Origin: Eumeta japonica
Lineage: Eukaryota; Arthropoda; Insecta; Lepidoptera; Psychidae
Assembly: GCA_005406025.1 (NCBI GenBank)
Contig: BGZK01001021.1
Span: 162,829 to 226,828, forward strand
Direction of reading: 5' to 3'
DNA: 64,000 nucleotides
In this document: one piece after another, positions 60,006-64,000 of the stretch
How positions within the stretch are numbered: position 1 is the first letter of the stretch
Layout of the letters: the number at the start of each line of letters is the position of its first letter
Notes under the pieces: model-generated
The model's database searches: none
Told to the model about the DNA's origin: nothing
What the model saw: only the letters and a program-made list of their open reading frames with translations
Program-made: the position numbers and the translations under genes

Positions 60006-61056
60006 GGATCAGTGTTTCTGGAATCTTCAATGAAATGGGCAGTTATGCATTATAGATGTGTTTATTCTGTTAATATACTTTCTATTTTAATTTTCTCTCA
60101 GAGTCCATGTCTTATTTTACTTTTGTTTCTCACAAATAGAACTGTCGTTTGAACAACTCGGCACGCAAGACTCGGGATGCCTATATACATCATAGCATAG
60201 CATTTCGAGAAAAAATTAATGAAACTACATTTTTTTGATCATGGAATTTGTAGTATTTCGACATAGTATGAGACCCTATGCCTACCTATAAGTGGACCAT
60301 TATACAATGCGAGTGGTTATGTTGACCGCATCCATTGACTTGGCTTTCTAGTTGATTTCATTTTTTACAAGTCTATATGTTCATTATCAACGTCTAAGCA
60401 CACCTAGCCAAGCTGATGGGCTTGCTCACCAAAACCACTTTAAAAAGACAGATGACCTCGAAAAGACTAGACATGCTACTAAGTTCATTAGATCAGTGTC
60501 TTCAAAGGAAAGGCGGCTTCAATCGACGCTGGACCACTGAATCCACCGTTGGCGACGTCCACCGCTCTTCTCTTCTCAGCATCTGCTGAGAGTCATATGA
60601 GGATCGAATCTGATCAATCGACTATGCTGAGCGCCGTATCCTCCGCCCGGAAATCCACCAGCAAAATAAACGTAACATGCAACATAAAACAAGACATATA
60701 TAATTATGACTACTATATACTTTTTTTTTATAATTGTAATGAAAATAATTATTATAATGTATCTGTCCAAATCGCCTAAGCTTATTTTTTCTTCAGTTAA
60801 AGTCACATTAAAATAAAATTATTCTTACCCTACCTTTAAATTTGTTTCAAATCAACTGTTTGAGGTGAAATGCAGTAGCATATCACAATATTTCCCCAAA
60901 TGCTCCACATTTCTTCATCTATGATTTCTGCACAATTTTCTTCATCTATTTTGTATGAATCTTCAGAAGATCAATGCCGAGACAGCACCGTAAAATTATT
61001 TTAGTGATTATTTTAAGGGCGTTCATGTCTCTCACCATTCCTTCATCTATTTGCGC
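60006..61056. repeat. Large inverted repeat, right arm
   Basis: Complement of 56608-57711. It begins GGATCAGTGTTTCTGGAATC (inner) and ends CCATTCCTTCATCTATTT (outer). It lies just beyond the 3' end of the Myb-like gene. Confidence 0.85.
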
Positions 61057-61107
61057 ATAGCATCTGAGTACGTAACGGTGCCTGGCAGGCGATGAACTAT
61101 TCTTAAT

Positions 61108-63308
61108 CTATCGCGGGACGTGCTTATTTATCATACCTTTGCTGCAACTGCGGACGCCATTTGAAATGGCGTGGGTCTCAAATCGACGTCTCCTGTCTAC
61201 TCGATGGGTACTTGCTGAAACGTAAAATATCAAATTAATTATTATTAAATGTTATGAAACAAATTTTGAAAGGTTACAAAGAAGTCGAGTGAATTTAAAA
61301 ATTAGCTACATTATTACAATACTAGGTTTCCGTCTTCAAGCACATAAAATAATTCCTTCATTTTGTATGTCGAGCAATTTTACTATCTCAACCAAATGTG
61401 TTTTATTTCAGTTTTGGTTCCACTGTTGGTGTTAAGTCCCAGCTCCTTGTTTTTCTTTTGCTCCTGGCTAGTTATTTTATTACCTCATTCATATATACTA
61501 AAATTTTGTAAATTACATGTTTACTGGCATTTTGATGACATATTATGAAACCTGCATCAAAACTATTCAGCAGTCTATATATGATGAATGATAAAATTAA
61601 CAAACAGGTAGCAGAACATTCTTATTTATTTTAGTGTAGGTATAGATAAACTTACCACGTCCAGCTGTTCTTGGTGGCTCTGCATCTTCTTCATCTTCGG
61701 TATTTGGTCGTGTTGATACGACTAGCAGCAGGAATTGCTGGAGCAGGGTTCGGGACAGTTGAGATTGATTCAAAGCTTCTTGTTCGACAGGTACTATAAC
61801 CTGTTCGGCGGATATTTCTACATTTAAAGGTGTAGAAATTATTTCTGGATCTCTAGAAATTATTTCTGATTCTGTACAAACAATTTCTGCTTCTGAAGAA
61901 GTTATGCATTATCAACTGCAATCTCCTCCACAGGTACTGCTAGTGTTACCTAAATACAAAGTTAAAATTAAATTTTTCAAATTAATTGAAATTCAACTAT
62001 TAATTGCTAAATATATGCTTATATATTATTACTGTACCAATGTATATATTAACAATATATATCTATAAGAATTGGTTTAATAAAAGGTGTATAATTAATA
62101 ATAATCATACACATTTTAAAAAATTCGAAAATCTTATTCAACTTTTGGATAAATGCAGATGTCAAATTCAATAACATTTACAATTACTAAATGATTTTAA
62201 AATACAAATTATTTTATACATACTGCAACTTTCATATATTCAATGTTCCAAACCTACATTTTGAAATCCTATTTCAGGACCACGACCCATAACTGCCGAC
62301 TTTCCATTATGGACAAGAGCCTCTGCTCTTGCTCTGATAACTTCCTCGATGCTCCACCACCTGTGGATGATATCTCTGTCCTAATACTTGCTGCTTTTTT
62401 GTTTTGTTTTTCCAGTCAACCCATACCTAAGCAATATAAAATAAAGCACTTCAGTATGTACCATCACCAATATAAGCATGTTTGACAAAATATAATTTTC
62501 TACTGGAACTTACTTTTTCCACTTTTCCATGGTTTTATGCATCCACAACCACTTGCATTTAAAAGTGCAGTTAGTTCATCCCATTTTTGAAATTTGTCCA
62601 GTCCTTAAATTGTGTTGTTTGCAGGGCCTTGTTAAATCACCATTTCTATAAAATAAAAGTGGGTTAGAAGAGAAAATCTTAAGAAAATAATATAGAATCT
62701 GAATTCTTGTGTCTCTGCACTTTCTAATATTACTGAATAAAACATACCACAATACATTTTCAAAATTTAATTATCCTAATTATAACCCACTTACATCACA
62801 ATTGAAATGTTTCATAAAATACATATAAAATCAAAGTTAAAATCAAAATTATTATTATTATTAAAGTATCATAAATAATGTTTTTAATGTTCACTTTGTT
62901 TATTAAATAATCACACGGAAACAAAACCGTAGTATTCAAAGTACATAGCTCATCACTTCTATTAAATAAATGAAATGTTCAGCAAACTCTCAGACTTTGA
63001 AAATCATTCTTTGGACTTAGATGTAAATTTCTATAATGCATTTTGAACATCTTTGAAAACTCATTAAATAATTGTGAAATAGCTGTACTCTATATATAGT
63101 AGAGACTTATCGTAACAAGTTATGACATGAATTTCAGTTATGAAAACTGACATTACTTATAGATCACCCTCAGTACTTAAAGATTATTAAGAAAATTATT
63201 GCTCAAATCTATCAATCCAAAACTACTAAGTGATGTAGATTTGTCACTTACTTTTCCATATACTCCAATAACAAAGTATATTGCAAGGCAGAAGTTCTAT
63301 TAGCCATT
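61108..63308 (-). CDS. Harbinger Myb/SANT-like accessory protein, spliced, with frameshifts
   Basis: Harbinger elements encode a second, Myb-type DNA-binding protein that helps the transposase enter the nucleus and bind ends. Minus-strand exons: 63308-63252, 62645-62514, 62426-62254, 61949-61656, 61214-61108. Start MANRTSALQYTLLLEYME, then (K)NGDLTR and, in shifted frames, KFQKWDELTALLNASGCG. Next are VWVDWKNKTK, KAASIRTEISSTGGGASRK, LSEQEQRLLSIM and GRGPEIGFQNV. The W...L...LN....W..VW.DWK..TKKKAA pattern is the Myb/SANT (zeste-like) domain. An acidic tail (TEDEEDAEPPRTAGR) and a basic end (VDRRRRFETH) follow, then TAG. Several 1-2-bp indels break the frame. It converges on the transposase. 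Confidence 0.75.
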
Positions 63309-63954
63309 CTGAAAAAGTTAAACATATAATAAAATAAATGTGAGTTATATAACTCAATTCAAATCTCAATTTTAGATCTTAATACCATTCCATCGTATTT
63401 CTTTACTTCAATATACTTAAACATAAAATTGTGTTTTTACTTCCATATTTTCGACGTAAAATACCATTGGTGGTACCATTAAAACTACCATTGGTGTGTT
63501 TGTAATTAATTTGATAAATATTTCAACAATTGTGCTTTCACGTCATATTTTTTTTATACGATGGGATAATATTAAAAAATTGGTAAAACATTCACGATAA
63601 AATACAAATTTATAGAATTTACATTATCTACTTACCTATTAATATCAATTAGATATTATTATAATATTAATATCAATTGCAAAGCACAAAACTTTACAAA
63701 CTTAACAAAAGTTAAAAATTCCGTTAGCCAAGTGTCGTATCAACATATGACTATGAACATATAGTACAGAGTGGATGTACATGTCCATAGAACTAATAAT
63801 CGCCAAATGAACGAACGAATCAGCCTAGTCGCGATCTGTGTGGTCGACGCGGCGATGAATGGAGTCCCAAGCAAAATGAGGGCGTTGTCGCTCACGTTCA
63901 ACTTCGCGATTCGATTAGGTGACAACGCGATCAATCGAATCGCCAATTTCGTGT
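63309..63954. other. Right subterminal region of the Harbinger element
   Basis: AT-rich up to about 63730, then CpG-rich with repeated GCGAT/GTCGC motifs up to the terminal repeat. It probably contains the accessory gene's promoter and transposase binding sites. Confidence 0.5.
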
Positions 63955-64000
63955 GGGTTTTGTGGTAGCCACCCTGATCGTGCCTCTCTAATATTTCGCT

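Larger units (their letters stand above)
53181..63971 (+). mobile_element. Giant composite PIF/Harbinger transposon (about 10.8 kb)
   Basis: Both ends carry TGGCTACCACAAAACCC in inverted orientation (53181-53197 and 63955-63971). Subterminal zones on both sides (53200-53400, 63780-63950) are CpG-rich and packed with GGCGAT/TCGCC motifs in an AT-rich background. Inside are a spliced DDE transposase on + and a Myb/SANT-like accessory gene on -, the gene pair that defines autonomous Harbinger elements. Normal Harbingers are 3-6 kb; this one is swollen by an exon duplication, an inverted repeat and a tandem array. I do not see the 3-bp TWA target duplication (flanks CAT and CCC), so the ends may come from two different copies. 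Confidence 0.65.

Overview
The window is eukaryotic nuclear DNA, most probably from a moth or butterfly. It is AT-rich, its genes are split by long introns with GT-AG splice sites, and it is full of transposon relics, some of lepidopteran type (a repeat opening CGCTCGCGGCTTCGCCCGC, tRNA-derived SINEs, mariners, and a dispersed element ending in TACGGAACTCTAAAAA). Nothing bacterial is present: no operons, no ribosome binding sites, no CRISPR.

Region 1 (1-32.3 kb, + strand) is the 3' part of a Zasp-type Z-disc/PDZ protein gene. Eight phase-compatible exons (1789 to 31544) carry the ZM/DUF4749 region and the short C-terminal tail. The PDZ exons must lie upstream of the window. A separate first exon at 14552-14617, inside a long intron and next to CpG-rich DNA, probably starts a PDZ-less isoform. 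The introns hold a BEL/Pao relic, a TTA-type MITE, deleted mariners, a degraded mariner, the 3' end of an R1/Jockey-like LINE, SINEs and several inverted repeats.

Region 2 (32.3-39 kb) is a transposon graveyard with no host gene. Two tandem copies of one dispersed element occur, the second split by a 1.85-kb TIR element with GC-rich cargo. A mariner follows that is itself split by a foldback element carrying a Gypsy integrase tail.

Region 3 (about 40.8-52.4 kb, - strand) is a five-exon MARCH1/8-type membrane RING-CH ubiquitin ligase gene. Exons 3-5 are clean. Exons 1-2 carry several small deletions exactly across the zinc-binding residues; this is either consensus error or real loss. A mariner lies in each of two introns.

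Region 4 (53.18-63.97 kb) looks like one giant PIF/Harbinger transposon of about 10.8 kb. It has matching 17-bp ends, a spliced DDE transposase on the + strand with all three catalytic acidic residues, and a convergent spliced Myb/SANT-like accessory gene on the - strand. Between them sit a duplicated transposase exon, a roughly 1.1-kb imperfect inverted repeat, and a three-unit tandem array made from the transposase's own 3' end. This is the most unusual structure in the window.

All calls come from reading the sequence and recalled family features; no database search was run.
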